NCBI RefSeq assembly: GCF_014863585.1
Contig: NZ_CP062253.1
Location: forward strand, 3,808,501-3,872,500
Reading direction: 5' to 3'
DNA from: Pseudomonas gozinkensis
Lineage (GTDB): Bacteria; Pseudomonadota; Gammaproteobacteria; Pseudomonadales; Pseudomonadaceae
Length of the DNA: 64,000 nucleotides
Shown here: piece after piece, positions 1 to 8,793 of the stretch
Numbering within the stretch: the stretch's first letter is position 1
Layout of the letters: the number at the start of each line of letters is the position of its first letter
Translations under genes and position numbers: made by a program
Notes under the pieces: generated by a model
What the model was told of the DNA's origin: nothing
The model's input: only the letters and a program-made list of their open reading frames with translations
The model's database searches: none

Positions 1-1041
1 GAATTCCTCGAACACCTTGGGCAAATGCTCTTCGGCGATACCGTTGCCGCGGTCATAGATCGCGATGGCCAACCCGGCGCCGCGCTTGCGCACACCGATC
101 AGCACCGGCCGGTGCGCGCCGTATTTAAAGCAGTTGGAGAGCACGTTCTGCACCATGGTCGCGAGCAACGCCGGATCGGTGCGCACCCAATGTTCACAAG
201 ACCGCAGGCGCAACTCCACACCCGCCCAACGTGCGGCTTCGGCGTTCTGGCGGATCAGATCCGTCAACCATTCGCCCAGTTCAAGCGTCTGCAACCGGGG
301 CAGAATCCGCCCGTTGTCGAGGGTGTAGAGATCGAGAATGGAACGAAACAGCTGCGACACGTTGAGCAGCGAACGGTCGATACTGTCCACCAGCCGCCGC
401 TCCTTCTCGCCCAGCCGCGACTCGCGCAGGCACGCAGTAAACAGGCCGATGGAGTGGATCGGCTGACGCAGGTCATGACTGGCCTGGGCCAGGAAACGCG
501 ACTTTTCCAGATTGGCAGCGACCGCTTCTTCAGATGCCTTGCGCGTACGCTCCAGCAGCAGGTGCGCATACACCGGAATCACCGTGCTGGTGATCATCAG
601 CATCAATACCATGAACGGTTGCGCCTGCCAGTACGGCGTCAACCGATAGACCGCCAGCAGCGCCAGCAATGCCAACACCGTGGCGATCGCCAGGTAGCGC
701 GAGCCGTAGCGCATGCCGTTGCCGAGATTGACCCAGACCATCACGGCATAGATGGGCAACGCCGCCTCGCCGCCGACCACCAGCCCGAAACTGGTACCGG
801 TGTAATCGTGGATCATGCCGAAAATCCGCCGCGCCGGATAATGCCCCGGCCAGCGTACGATGGCCTGGCGCAGCACGACGGAGGCCAGCAAAAACAGGGA
901 GATGTAGGTGACCACCGGCAGGTAAGTATCGAAGCGCTGGCCTGGCAGGAAACCGAGCACGGCCATGTACACCAACGCAATGCTGGCGATGATGATTCGC
1001 AGATTGGCCTGGTCGAGCTCGGTGTTTTTTTCGAACTTCAT
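1..1041 (-). CDS. Sensor histidine kinase, C-terminus cut by window edge
   Basis: Membrane sensor kinase that should autophosphorylate on His and pass the phosphate to a response regulator. About 347 residues are visible. The first 165 hold hydrophobic segments that look like a multi-pass membrane domain, followed by a short linker and the H-box SHDLRQPIHSIGLF with the phospho-acceptor His near residue 189. An N-box (QNVLSNCFKYG) and the start of the ATP-lid region (DRGNGI) follow before the window ends. The ATG at 1041 has AAGGA upstream. It is divergent from the NarL-type regulator at 1156, which is its likely partner. A C-terminal receiver domain, common in kinases with this H-box, cannot be excluded because the end is missing. 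Confidence 0.88.
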   Translation of the reverse strand, partial: MKFEKNTELDQANLRIIIASIALVYMAVLGFLPGQRFDTYLPVVTYISLFLLASVVLRQAIVRWPGHYPARRIFGMIHDYTGTSFGLVVGGEAALPIYAVMVWVNLGNGMRYGSRYLAIATVLALLALLAVYRLTPYWQAQPFMVLMLMITSTVIPVYAHLLLERTRKASEEAVAANLEKSRFLAQASHDLRQPIHSIGLFTACLRESRLGEKERRLVDSIDRSLLNVSQLFRSILDLYTLDNGRILPRLQTLELGEWLTDLIRQNAEAARWAGVELRLRSCEHWVRTDPALLATMVQNVLSNCFKYGAHRPVLIGVRKRGAGLAIAIYDRGNGIAEEHLPKVFEEF

Positions 1042-1155
1042 GGAGGAACGTCCTTGTGCGGCAGTCGTCATAAACAGCACGAATCAACAGGCATTGCCTT
1101 CGCGTGGTGCTAAGGTGCACACCGTTAAAAATGCTGACCCAGGGAGGGTTTTGCC

Positions 1156-1761
1156 ATGGCGTGCCGAATCATCATAGCCGACGATCATCCGTTGTTTCGC
1201 GAAGCGCTGCTGCGCACCGTCCAGCGCCTGCTGCCCGAAGCCCTGATCGAAGAAGCCGGCGACCTCGACACTGTGCTCGCCCTGCTGCCGGCCGGCGATG
1301 AGCCCGACACCTTGATCCTCGACTTGCGTTTTCCCGGCCTGACCTGTGTCAGCCAGCTCTCTGAACTGCGTCGGCGTTTACCGCGAACCACCCTGATCGT
1401 GGTGTCGATGGTCGATGACGAGACGCTGATCGGCGAAGTCATGGCCACCGGCATTGATGGATTCATCGGCAAGAACATCGCCCCCGACGAAATCGGTCAG
1501 GCGATCCGGGCGATTCGCGAAGGTGAGGTGCTGGTCAAATTCGCCCCGTCCGGCCTGCTGCCGCTGGACACCGGCACCGCCCTCACCCCGCGCCAGCAAG
1601 AGGTGCTGCGGCTGATCGCCCAAGGCAAGACCAACAAGGAAATCGCCCGTGAACTGGATATTTCGCCGTTCACGGTGCGGATTCATGTGTCGTCGTTGTT
1701 GCGGGTGTTGAATGTGCCGTCTCGGGCCGCAGCAGCGGTGAAATACTCCGGAGTCTTGTAG
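1156..1761 (+). CDS. NarL/FixJ-family response regulator
   Basis: Two-component DNA-binding response regulator of 201 residues. The receiver domain (about 1-120) shows the acidic pair D9-D10 in IIADDHPLF, the phospho-acceptor D56 in LILDLRFPG, and the conserved Lys in FIGKN. The C-terminal LuxR-type helix-turn-helix (about 140-200) has [22 protein letters not shown]. The ATG at 1156 follows a strong GGGAGG. It faces the histidine kinase gene across about 115 bases, so the two probably form a cognate pair with a shared promoter region. The target genes are not evident here. Confidence 0.93.
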   Translation: MACRIIIADDHPLFREALLRTVQRLLPEALIEEAGDLDTVLALLPAGDEPDTLILDLRFPGLTCVSQLSELRRRLPRTTLIVVSMVDDETLIGEVMATGIDGFIGKNIAPDEIGQAIRAIREGEVLVKFAPSGLLPLDTGTALTPRQQEVLRLIAQGKTNKEIARELDISPFTVRIHVSSLLRVLNVPSRAAAAVKYSGVL

Positions 1762-1773
1762 CCTGCCTCCGGG

Positions 1774-2049
1774 TCAGGCGTGCGGGTGTACGGTCAGTGC
1801 TACCAGTTTCACCACAATCGGCCGGACCACGAGAATGCACAGAAACGCCACGGGCATCGCGAGTTTGTAGGCGTGTAGTGCATTGCTAAGGTAATCGGCA
1901 TCAATCCCGAAATTGGACGCGGTGATCACCAACGACATCAGAAACGCCATGATGGTCGCCATGTACAACGCGAATACGTACGGCGTGGCGCGGGCAGACA
2001 GCTTGCGCTGGTTAAATGCTGTGGTTCTTGGGGATAGTCTCTGGTTCAT
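1774..2049 (-). CDS. DUF2798 family small membrane protein
   Basis: Protein of 91 residues with two predicted membrane helices, roughly YVFALYMATIMAFLMSLV and AYKLAMPVAFLCILVVRP, separated by a short loop containing NFGIDADY. This two-helix layout and the P-x-V-x-x-L ending fit DUF2798, whose function is unknown. I chose the ATG at 2049, with AAGGA about nine bases upstream, over an in-frame extension of 21 residues. It is divergent from the LysR gene at 2180, the usual arrangement for a regulator and its target. The regulatory link is inference. Confidence 0.75.
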   Translation of the reverse strand: MNQRLSPRTTAFNQRKLSARATPYVFALYMATIMAFLMSLVITASNFGIDADYLSNALHAYKLAMPVAFLCILVVRPIVVKLVALTVHPHA

Positions 2050-2179
2050 GTCAGTCCTTGTTGACCGAAGTGGATAGGCGCCGAGCACCCTAACAAGCCT
2101 GCCAACCCGCAACTAGACTGATCGCCGTGAGCACTTTATAAACAAAGTCTTATGAATCCTTTTTTGCCAGGATCCCCGC

Positions 2180-3103
2180 ATGAATCTGTTGGGTGCCATC
2201 GATTGCTTTATCAAAGTCGTTGAGGCGGGATCGATTGTCGGCGCCGCCAAAACTCTCGGGGTGAGTGCCGCCGCCGTCAGTCAGACCCTCAGTCGCCTTG
2301 AGGCTCACCTCGACACACGCCTGCTGCAACGCACTACCCGCAGCATGGCGCTGACGGAGAGCGGTTCGGTGTATTTCGAGAAGGTAAAACGTATCGCGCT
2401 CGATCTGGAATCCGCGCAGAGCGCGATCAGCCACGCACAGACGCAACTCCAGGGACACTTGAGTATCGCCTCCACCGCCGGGTTTGGACGCCATGTACTG
2501 GCCCCGGTCATTGCCGGTTTCGCCGAACGTTACCCGAAGTTGACGCTTGAGCTCTCGACCACCGACCGCAAAATCAATCACCTCCATGAAGGTATCGACC
2601 TGAGCCTGCGCATCGAGCCGCAACTGGAAGACGGCATCATCGCGCGCAAGGTCGCGACGGTGCCGTTCGTGATTTGCGCCAGCCCCGGTTATCTGCAACA
2701 GGCCGGTCGACCGGGCGCTCCGGAAGATCTTCAGCAGCACGCTTGCCTGGCGTTCCGATACCCACTCGACGGGCGTTTTCTGCGCTGGTGGTTTGTCCGG
2801 GATGACCAGCGTTTCGAAGCCGCAATCAATGCGACTGCCGTCAGCGACGATATCGACGTGTTGGCGCAAATGGCGGCCCATGGCGCCGGTATTGCACGCC
2901 TGGCCGAATTCGTTGCCGCGCCGTATCTGGAAAGCGGTCAGCTCGTGCCGCTGTTCGAGCCTGGCGATGGATTGACACGGGCCAGTGCGGCACCGTTGGA
3001 GATCTACGCCTGTGTGCAGGAGCGTGCAGCCCTGACACCCAAGGTCAAGGCATTCACGGACTATCTGATCGAGCAACTGAAAACACGCTGGCCCACCCGA
3101 TGA
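2180..3103 (+). CDS. LysR-family transcriptional regulator
   Basis: LTTR of 307 residues. The N-terminal winged helix-turn-helix contains GSIVGAAKTLGVSAAAVSQ and the typical RTTRSMALTESG stretch, followed by a substrate-binding domain from about residue 90. The sequence HLDTRLLQRTTRSMALTE is typical of the CrgA/DmlR-like branch of LTTRs. AGGA lies just upstream of the ATG. It is divergent from the DUF2798 gene at 2049 and convergent with the BASS transporter at 3107, from which it is separated by only three bases. The most likely target is the DUF2798 gene; the inducer is unknown. Confidence 0.9.
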   Translation: MNLLGAIDCFIKVVEAGSIVGAAKTLGVSAAAVSQTLSRLEAHLDTRLLQRTTRSMALTESGSVYFEKVKRIALDLESAQSAISHAQTQLQGHLSIASTAGFGRHVLAPVIAGFAERYPKLTLELSTTDRKINHLHEGIDLSLRIEPQLEDGIIARKVATVPFVICASPGYLQQAGRPGAPEDLQQHACLAFRYPLDGRFLRWWFVRDDQRFEAAINATAVSDDIDVLAQMAAHGAGIARLAEFVAAPYLESGQLVPLFEPGDGLTRASAAPLEIYACVQERAALTPKVKAFTDYLIEQLKTRWPTR

Positions 3104-3106
3104 TCA

Positions 3107-4105
3107 TCAAGGATCAACGTTTGCCATCAGTTCAGGCACCGATTCCTGCCGTTTCGCATACCGCTGCGCCAACACCGCGCAGACCATCAACTGAATCTGA
3201 TGGAACAGCATCAGCGGCAGAATCAACACGCCAATCGTGCTGCCGGCAAACAACACCTGAGCCATCGGCACACCGGTGGCCAGGCTTTTCTTCGAGCCGC
3301 AGAACAGGATGGTGATGCGGTCTTCCTGACTGAAACCGAACGCCTTGCCCAGCAGGGTGGACGCCAGCAGCACCAGCGCCAGCAGAATGCAGCAGACCAC
3401 CACCAGCCCCAGCAGATCGATCACCGGAATCTGGTGCCAGATGCCCTCGTTCACCGCTTCGCTGAACGCGCCGTAGACCACCAGCAGAATCGAGCCCTGA
3501 TCGACGAATTTCAGCCAGTTCTTGTTGCGACCGACCCAGGCACCGATCCAGCGGCGAGCGATCTGGCCGACAATGAATGGGAGCAGCAGTTGCACGCTGA
3601 TTTTCACGATCGCATCGAGGGTCGAACCGCCGTCACCGTGGACGTTCAGCAGCAGCGTCACCAGCAGCGGCGTAAGAAAAATCCCGAACAGGCTGGACGC
3701 CGCCGCGCTGCAGATCGCCGCAGGAATATTGCCCCGCGCCAGCGAAGTGAAAGCAATCGCCGATTGCACCGTAGCCGGCAGCGCACACAGGTAAAGCATG
3801 CCCATGTACAGCTGATCGCCGATCATCGGCGACAACAGCGGCTTGAGCGCCAGACCCAGTAGCGGGAACAGGACAAAGGTCAGGCCGAACACCAGCAAAT
3901 GCAGGCGCCAGTGGCCGGCGCCGGCAATGATCGATTCGCGCGACAGCTTGGCGCCGTGCAGGAAAAACAGCAGCGCGATGGCGATGTTGGTCAGCCAGCC
4001 GAAACCGGTCGCGACCTGGCCGCTGGCGGGCAGGAAGCTGGCCAGCAGCACCACGCCGATCAGGGTCAGGGTGAAGTTATCGGGCAAAAATCGTGGGCGC
4101 GTCAT
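3107..4105 (-). CDS. Bile acid:sodium symporter (BASS) family transporter, YfeH-like
   Basis: Integral membrane protein of 332 residues with about nine or ten hydrophobic segments across its whole length. It has the SBF-like family features FFLHGAKLSRE near residue 50 and LPATVQSAIAFTSLARGN near residue 110, plus FCGSKKSLATGVPMAQVLF near the C-terminus. Members are thought to carry organic anions with sodium, but YfeH-type proteins have no firm substrate. The AraC regulator at 4190 is divergent and probably controls it. Confidence 0.87.
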   Translation of the reverse strand: MTRPRFLPDNFTLTLIGVVLLASFLPASGQVATGFGWLTNIAIALLFFLHGAKLSRESIIAGAGHWRLHLLVFGLTFVLFPLLGLALKPLLSPMIGDQLYMGMLYLCALPATVQSAIAFTSLARGNIPAAICSAAASSLFGIFLTPLLVTLLLNVHGDGGSTLDAIVKISVQLLLPFIVGQIARRWIGAWVGRNKNWLKFVDQGSILLVVYGAFSEAVNEGIWHQIPVIDLLGLVVVCCILLALVLLASTLLGKAFGFSQEDRITILFCGSKKSLATGVPMAQVLFAGSTIGVLILPLMLFHQIQLMVCAVLAQRYAKRQESVPELMANVDP

Positions 4106-4189
4106 GGTTTGTTCATCCGGGGGTTGCCAGTACGTGGAAGCGACTCTAACGTGGCTGGAAATTACCGACTAACGCCGAAGAACCCACAG

Positions 4190-4978
4190 ATGCCGCCAAA
4201 AGGACACGACAAGAGCGTCAGACGCAGCATTCCAGGGCTGCCCAGCCTGCCGCGTCCGCTGTACGGGCGCACCGAATCGCTGCCCAATCGCGCGCTGACC
4301 CGCCGCCATAGCCATCCGTGGGTGCAGTTGTCCTACGCCATCCAGGGTGTGCTCGAAGTGCAGACCGCCGTCGGTCGTTTCGTTGCACCGCCGGAGCGGG
4401 CGGTGTGGATTCCGGCGGGCGTGCCGCATCGAGTATTCAGTTCGCCGCACACCGAAATGCGCAGCCTGTACATCGATTGCAGCGTCGCCAGCTGGGCGCC
4501 GGAGCGTTGTCATGTGCTCGGCGTCAGTGATCTTTTGCGTGAATTGATTCGGGCCTTCAGTCAGATTCCTGTCGAATATGACCAGAGCGGCCCGCACGGG
4601 CGTCTGGCGCAGGTGATCCTCGATCAACTGGCCGAAGCCCCGCCCATCGATCTGATGCTGCCACTGCCGCAGGACAGTCGCTTGCGCCAGATCTACCAGA
4701 GTCTGGAGCAACATCCGGAACAGCAGACCACCCTGGCGCACTGGAGCGAAAAATTCGGCGTGACCGAGAAAACTCTGACTCGGCTGTTCCTGCGCGACAC
4801 CGGTTTGACCTTCCGCACCTGGCGTCAGCGCTTGCGTCTGCTGGGTGCGCTGACGCCGCTGGAACGCGGCGAGCGCGTCACCGACGTGGCTTTGGCCTGT
4901 GGTTATGACTCGACGTCGGCCTTTATCGCGGCGTTTCGCCAACAGTTCGGTGAAACACCTGGCGAATTTTTCCGATGA
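4190..4978 (+). CDS. AraC-family regulator with N-terminal cupin domain
   Basis: Regulator of 262 residues. An N-terminal cupin-like ligand domain (RRHSHPWVQLSYAIQGVLEV, then PPERAVWIPAGVPH) is followed by two C-terminal helix-turn-helix motifs with the family signature VALACGYDSTSAFIAAFRQQFGETP. The reading frame stays open far upstream, but the cupin homology begins just after the ATG at 4190, so I take that as the start; the ribosome site there is weak. It faces the BASS transporter at 4105 and is its likely regulator. The overall form resembles NimR-type repressors of efflux genes, but the ligand is not known. Confidence 0.85.
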   Translation: MPPKGHDKSVRRSIPGLPSLPRPLYGRTESLPNRALTRRHSHPWVQLSYAIQGVLEVQTAVGRFVAPPERAVWIPAGVPHRVFSSPHTEMRSLYIDCSVASWAPERCHVLGVSDLLRELIRAFSQIPVEYDQSGPHGRLAQVILDQLAEAPPIDLMLPLPQDSRLRQIYQSLEQHPEQQTTLAHWSEKFGVTEKTLTRLFLRDTGLTFRTWRQRLRLLGALTPLERGERVTDVALACGYDSTSAFIAAFRQQFGETPGEFFR

Positions 4979-5116
4979 AATTAACCGATATTTATCGACT
5001 TTATGCATGCCATTGAGCAAATTTCAGGGTAGAGTTTCGCCCATCAAAAATCTTTGACATCTTTCGACGATAACAATGATCAACCACCCTTTAGCGAACC
5101 TGTCGGCGGTAACAGC

Positions 5117-6826
5117 ATGATCGAAGTCACTGAAGTTTCCATTGCCCAATTGCGCGCGGCGCTCGAATCCGGCCAGACCACAGCCGTTGAACTGGTGCAG
5201 GCCTATCTGGCGCGCATCGACGCCTTTGACGGCCCGGACACTGACACTGCCCTGAACGCAGTGATCGTGCGCAACCCCGACGCGCTGAAAGAGGCGCAGG
5301 CCTCGGACGACCGTCGCGCCAAAGGCGAAACCCTCGGTCCGCTGGACGGCATCCCCTACACCGCCAAGGACAGCTATCTGGTCAAAGGCCTGACCGCCGC
5401 GTCCGGCAGCCCGGCTTTCGCCGATCTGGTGGCCCAGCGCGATGCGTTCACCATTGAGCGCCTGCGTGCGGGCGGTGCGATCTGCCTGGGCAAGACCAAC
5501 ATGCCGCCGATGGCCAATGGCGGAATGCAGCGCGGCGTCTACGGCCGTGCGGAAAGCCCGTACAACGCTGATTACCTGACTGCGCCGTTTGCTTCCGGCT
5601 CGTCGAACGGTGCCGGTACTGCCACTGCTGCAAGCTTCTCGGCATTCGGTCTGGCGGAAGAAACCTGGTCGAGCGGTCGCGGCCCGGCGTCGAACAACGG
5701 CCTGTGTGCCTACACGCCGTCGCGCGGGGTGATCTCGGTACGCGGCAACTGGCCGCTGACGCCGACCATGGACGTGGTGGTGCCCTATGCCCGAACCATG
5801 GCTGACCTGCTGGAAGTGCTCGACGTGGTGGTCGCCGAAGACGCCGAAACCCGTGGCGACCTCTGGCGCCTGCAACCGTGGGTGCCGATCCCGAGCGTCG
5901 CCTCGGTGCGTCCGGCTTCTTACCTTGAACTCGCAGTGAAAAGTGATGCACTGGCCGGCAAACGCCTGGGCGTGCCGCGCATGTACATCAACGCCGACCC
6001 TGAGGCCGGCACCAGCGAAGAACCGGGCATCGGCGGCCCGACCGGGCAGCGCATCAACACTCGCGCCTCGGTGATCGATCTGTGGAAACAGGCCCGTCAG
6101 GCCCTCGAAACCGCCGGCGCCGAAGTGATTGAAGTGGATTTCCCACTGGTCTCCAACTGCGAAGGCGATCGCCCGGGCGCACCGACCGTGTTCAATCGCG
6201 GCATCGTCTCCAAAGAGTTCATGCACCACGAACTGTGGGACCTGTCGGCCTGGGCCTTCGATGATTTCCTGCGCGCCAACGGCGACCCGAAACTCAACCG
6301 TCTGGCAGACGTCGACGGGCCGAAAATCTTCCCGCACGACCCGGGCACCCTGCCCAACCGTGAAGGCGACCTCGCCGCCGGCATGGACGAATACGTGCGC
6401 ATGGCCGAACGCGGCATCACGCCGTGGGATCAGATCCCGACCCTGCCGGACGGCCTGCGCGGCCTGGAGAAGACCCGCAAGCTCGACCTCGAAGACTGGA
6501 TGGATCGCCTCGGCCTCGACGCCGTGCTGTTCCCGACCAACGCCGACGTCGGCCCGGCGGACGCCGACGTCAACCCGGCCTCGGCGGACATCGCCTGGAG
6601 CAACGGCATCTGGGTGGCCAACGGCAACCTGGCGATTCGTCACCTTGGCGTGCCGACCGTCACTGTGCCGATGGGTGTGATGGCGGACATCGGCATGCCA
6701 GTGGGGCTGACGTTTGCCGGACGTGCCTATGACGACTCGACTCTGTTGCGACTGGCAGCTGCATTCGAGGCAACCGGATCGAAACGTTTAGTGCCACCAC
6801 GTACGCCAGCGCTTTCCAGCGAGTAA
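5117..6826 (+). CDS. Amidase-signature family hydrolase with altered signature motif
   Basis: Ser-cisSer-Lys amidase of about 569 residues, expected to hydrolyse an amide to acid and ammonia or amine. Lys84 lies in GIPYTAKDS, the cis-Ser candidates S162/S163 in ASGSSNGAGTA, and the nucleophile candidate S186 in EETWSSGRGPAS. The canonical glycine-rich block G-T/S-D-x-G-G-S is replaced by EETWSSG here, so this is a divergent subgroup; by hand alignment the catalytic Ser, the following Arg and Pro remain. The ATG at 5117 is preferred over a TTG 63 bases upstream because the family homology starts there. It stands alone; the substrate is unknown. A hairpin terminator follows. Confidence 0.85.
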   Translation: MIEVTEVSIAQLRAALESGQTTAVELVQAYLARIDAFDGPDTDTALNAVIVRNPDALKEAQASDDRRAKGETLGPLDGIPYTAKDSYLVKGLTAASGSPAFADLVAQRDAFTIERLRAGGAICLGKTNMPPMANGGMQRGVYGRAESPYNADYLTAPFASGSSNGAGTATAASFSAFGLAEETWSSGRGPASNNGLCAYTPSRGVISVRGNWPLTPTMDVVVPYARTMADLLEVLDVVVAEDAETRGDLWRLQPWVPIPSVASVRPASYLELAVKSDALAGKRLGVPRMYINADPEAGTSEEPGIGGPTGQRINTRASVIDLWKQARQALETAGAEVIEVDFPLVSNCEGDRPGAPTVFNRGIVSKEFMHHELWDLSAWAFDDFLRANGDPKLNRLADVDGPKIFPHDPGTLPNREGDLAAGMDEYVRMAERGITPWDQIPTLPDGLRGLEKTRKLDLEDWMDRLGLDAVLFPTNADVGPADADVNPASADIAWSNGIWVANGNLAIRHLGVPTVTVPMGVMADIGMPVGLTFAGRAYDDSTLLRLAAAFEATGSKRLVPPRTPALSSE

Positions 6827-6829
6827 TGA

Positions 6830-6852
6830 TTGGACCGTGAGTCCAAGTTTTA
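6830..6852 (+). terminator. Probable intrinsic terminator after the amidase gene
   Basis: A perfect six-base-pair stem TTGGAC/GTCCAA with a five-base loop is followed by GTTTTAG, starting three bases after the amidase stop codon. The stem is short and the T-tract is modest. Confidence 0.5.
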
Positions 6853-6856
6853 GAAG

Positions 6857-6882
6857 TGTGCCGTGAGCCTGCTCGCGGCACA
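6857..6882. repeat. REP-like palindrome, single copy
   Basis: A near-perfect 12-base-pair hairpin, TGTGCCGTGAGC pairing with GCTCGCGGCACA with one G-T wobble and a two-base loop, lies just after the amidase terminator. Its core (GAGC..GCTC flanked by GC-rich arms) resembles Pseudomonas REP hairpins but differs from the paired GTGGGAGC elements elsewhere in the window. Confidence 0.5.
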
Positions 6883-7040
6883 TACTCCAAAACACGCAAA
6901 CCACACTTTTAACATTTTCACAACTGTCAACTCTGACAATTGCACAGCGCACAAGCAATAACTAACATCAAGCCGAAACAGCACCCGTGTAATCTAAAAA
7001 TTCACAGGTTTACATTTCGACTTAACAAAGGTTAGTCATA

Positions 7041-7523
7041 ATGAAACGCACAAAAAACGATAACAATAATAACACCGAGCTCCCCCATGATGAAAATAAT
7101 GCTACGACAGCTCCCTGCGGGGATGAGTCTTTTTTCCATGGTTTCTTCAACCCGCCACACCATTACATGGGCAGGGAATTTACTGCGGACGAATTTGTCT
7201 TCGCTTCGCTAACCCCCGAATACATAAGCACTTTGGGTTACAGATTTGCCGGAATCCAACCTAAAGAATCTATAAGATTTCTTATCCCACGATATCTCCC
7301 CAATGGAAACTATCCTATTGACAATTCCAACCCAGCCTTACCACAGGCGCGCCTCTCTACTAACGGTGGCACCATTTATTCAGGAAAAGACGGTTTTTTT
7401 GAATTCACCCTCGACAGGGCCTCAAGTATTATTGAGGCTAAATTTCATCTCACCGTGCTAACTGAAGGAAAGGAATATCCTCTCAAAGGGGAATTAAAAC
7501 TCAACGCCACCGGCCCAATCTAG
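7041..7523 (+). CDS. Orphan hypothetical protein, AT-rich
   Basis: Protein of 160 residues that I do not recognise. The first 25 residues are hydrophilic and Asn-rich (KNDNNNNTELPHDENN) and look disordered. There is no signal peptide or membrane segment. The remainder reads as a small beta-rich domain: GREFTADEF, then alternating strand-like stretches, ending KGELKLNATGPI. Base and codon use differ from every neighbour (AAT, AAA, ATA and TTA codons are frequent, and the flanks are AT-rich), which suggests recent acquisition. AAAGG lies nine bases before the ATG, so expression is plausible. It stands alone between the amidase and the DyP peroxidase. Confidence 0.7.
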   Translation: MKRTKNDNNNNTELPHDENNATTAPCGDESFFHGFFNPPHHYMGREFTADEFVFASLTPEYISTLGYRFAGIQPKESIRFLIPRYLPNGNYPIDNSNPALPQARLSTNGGTIYSGKDGFFEFTLDRASSIIEAKFHLTVLTEGKEYPLKGELKLNATGPI

Positions 7524-7622
7524 ACTGCACTAAAGTCAAACGACCAAAAACTTAATGAAAACATCGACAAATGTTCCACTATTAAACAACATTAGTCCAA
7601 CATCCCCTGACTTAATGAAATG

Positions 7623-7653
7623 AAGGCTGCATCATTAGATCCGGCCTTTTTTA
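7623..7653. terminator. Possible terminator between orphan gene and DyP peroxidase
   Basis: AAGGC and GCCTT can pair across a 16-base loop and are followed on the plus strand by TTTTTTAT. The stem is only five base pairs. It lies between the convergent orphan gene and peroxidase gene. Confidence 0.35.
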
Positions 7654-8634
7654 TCGCTCTGCCAGTTCTTCCAGTAAATCCGCCGAAGGCACGAAAAACA
7701 GACTGCCCGTGACCGCCGCACTGAAGTCCAGCAACCGGTCGTAATTACCGGGTGGGTTGCCGACAAACATGTTCTCCAGCATCTGCTCCAACGGTTCCGG
7801 CGAGCGCGCGTAGCCAATGAAGTAAGTGCCGAACTCCCCCGCGCCGGGCCGGCCGAACGGCATGTTGTCGCGCAGGATTTTCACCTCTTCGCCGTCCTTG
7901 GTGATGGTCGTCAACGCGCTGTGGGAATTGCTCGGCTTGACCGAATCATCCAGCTCGATATCGGACAGTTTGGTGCGCCCGATCACCCGCTCCTGCGCTT
8001 CGACCGGCAATTCGTTCCACGCCTTCATGTTGTGCAGGTACTTCTGCACCAACACATAACTGCCGCCACTGAACGGCTGATCTTCATCGCCCACGAGGGT
8101 GAAATGCTCGGCTTTGCGTCCGACCGGATTTTCCGTGCCGTCAACGAAACCGATGATGCTGCGCATGTCGAAATAGCGGAAACCCTGTACCTCGTCCGCC
8201 ACCGTCACGGCGCCCTCCAGCGCCGACATCAACTGCGTCGCCAACTCAAAACACAGATCCATCTGATCGGCGCGAATGTGCAGCAGCAAGTCGCCAGGCG
8301 TGGAAACGGCGCGTCGCCCTTCTACGCCAAATTCGCGGAAGTCGTGCAAGGACGCCGGGCGTGGACTGCCGAACAGACGATCCCATGCGCGGGAAGAAAA
8401 ACCACAGACACAGGACAGGTTGCCCGAGGGAACGCGTTTGCCAACCGAGCGCGTCAGGCCGGCGATATCGGCGCACCAGCCACGGACTTTTTCGGCGGCC
8501 TCGGCCTCGGCGTTGAGGGTCGCCACGATGAAGATGGCAGCGCTGGTGATCGGGCTGCAGACGGCTTGAGGATCTGGCGTGTCGATGATCGTAGCTCCCG
8601 GAGTGGTGGACTGACTCGACAACGAGGTTAGCAA
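7651..8634 (-). CDS. DyP-type haem peroxidase, YfeX-like
   Basis: Dye-decolourising peroxidase of about 327 residues, probably cytosolic because no Tat or Sec signal is visible. The family motif GFVDGTENP is at about 162-170 with the distal Asp at 165; the proximal haem His is probably H238 in KPSNSHSAL, and a conserved Arg lies in ILRDNMPFG. Length and motifs match E. coli YfeX, which acts on porphyrin-type and dye substrates with H2O2. The start is uncertain: no ATG precedes the conserved region, and TTG at 8634 or 8622 are the options, both with weak ribosome sites. No encapsulin gene is adjacent. Confidence 0.9.
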   Translation of the reverse strand: MLTSLSSQSTTPGATIIDTPDPQAVCSPITSAAIFIVATLNAEAEAAEKVRGWCADIAGLTRSVGKRVPSGNLSCVCGFSSRAWDRLFGSPRPASLHDFREFGVEGRRAVSTPGDLLLHIRADQMDLCFELATQLMSALEGAVTVADEVQGFRYFDMRSIIGFVDGTENPVGRKAEHFTLVGDEDQPFSGGSYVLVQKYLHNMKAWNELPVEAQERVIGRTKLSDIELDDSVKPSNSHSALTTITKDGEEVKILRDNMPFGRPGAGEFGTYFIGYARSPEPLEQMLENMFVGNPPGNYDRLLDFSAAVTGSLFFVPSADLLEELAER

Positions 8635-8793
8635 AGAAGTGTTGAATGAAGTATTACCCGCGCTCTGCCCGGGTCATCCGACACTTCGTTATTCACGAAC
8701 AATACCCACGAAATAAACGATTTTTCTTTGTCGGAAGGCTCCTACTAGCATGGCCCCGTCTACCCCGAAAAACATAAAGACAGGGAGAACGGC

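Noticed and set aside
3899-4189. N-terminal extension of the AraC regulator by about 97 residues
   Set aside because: It overlaps the divergent BASS gene and has no domain content; the cupin homology begins right after the ATG at 4190.
5024-6643. A 539-codon open frame on the minus strand opposite the amidase
   Set aside because: Antisense shadow of the amidase coding sequence; low-complexity Gly/Arg/Ala/Val content and no recognisable family.
8640-8793. Mn2+ (yybP-ykoY) riboswitch ahead of the TerC/Alx gene
   Set aside because: Known upstream of some alx genes, but I could not find the conserved core; only a short ACCCG/CGGGT hairpin near 8656 is visible.
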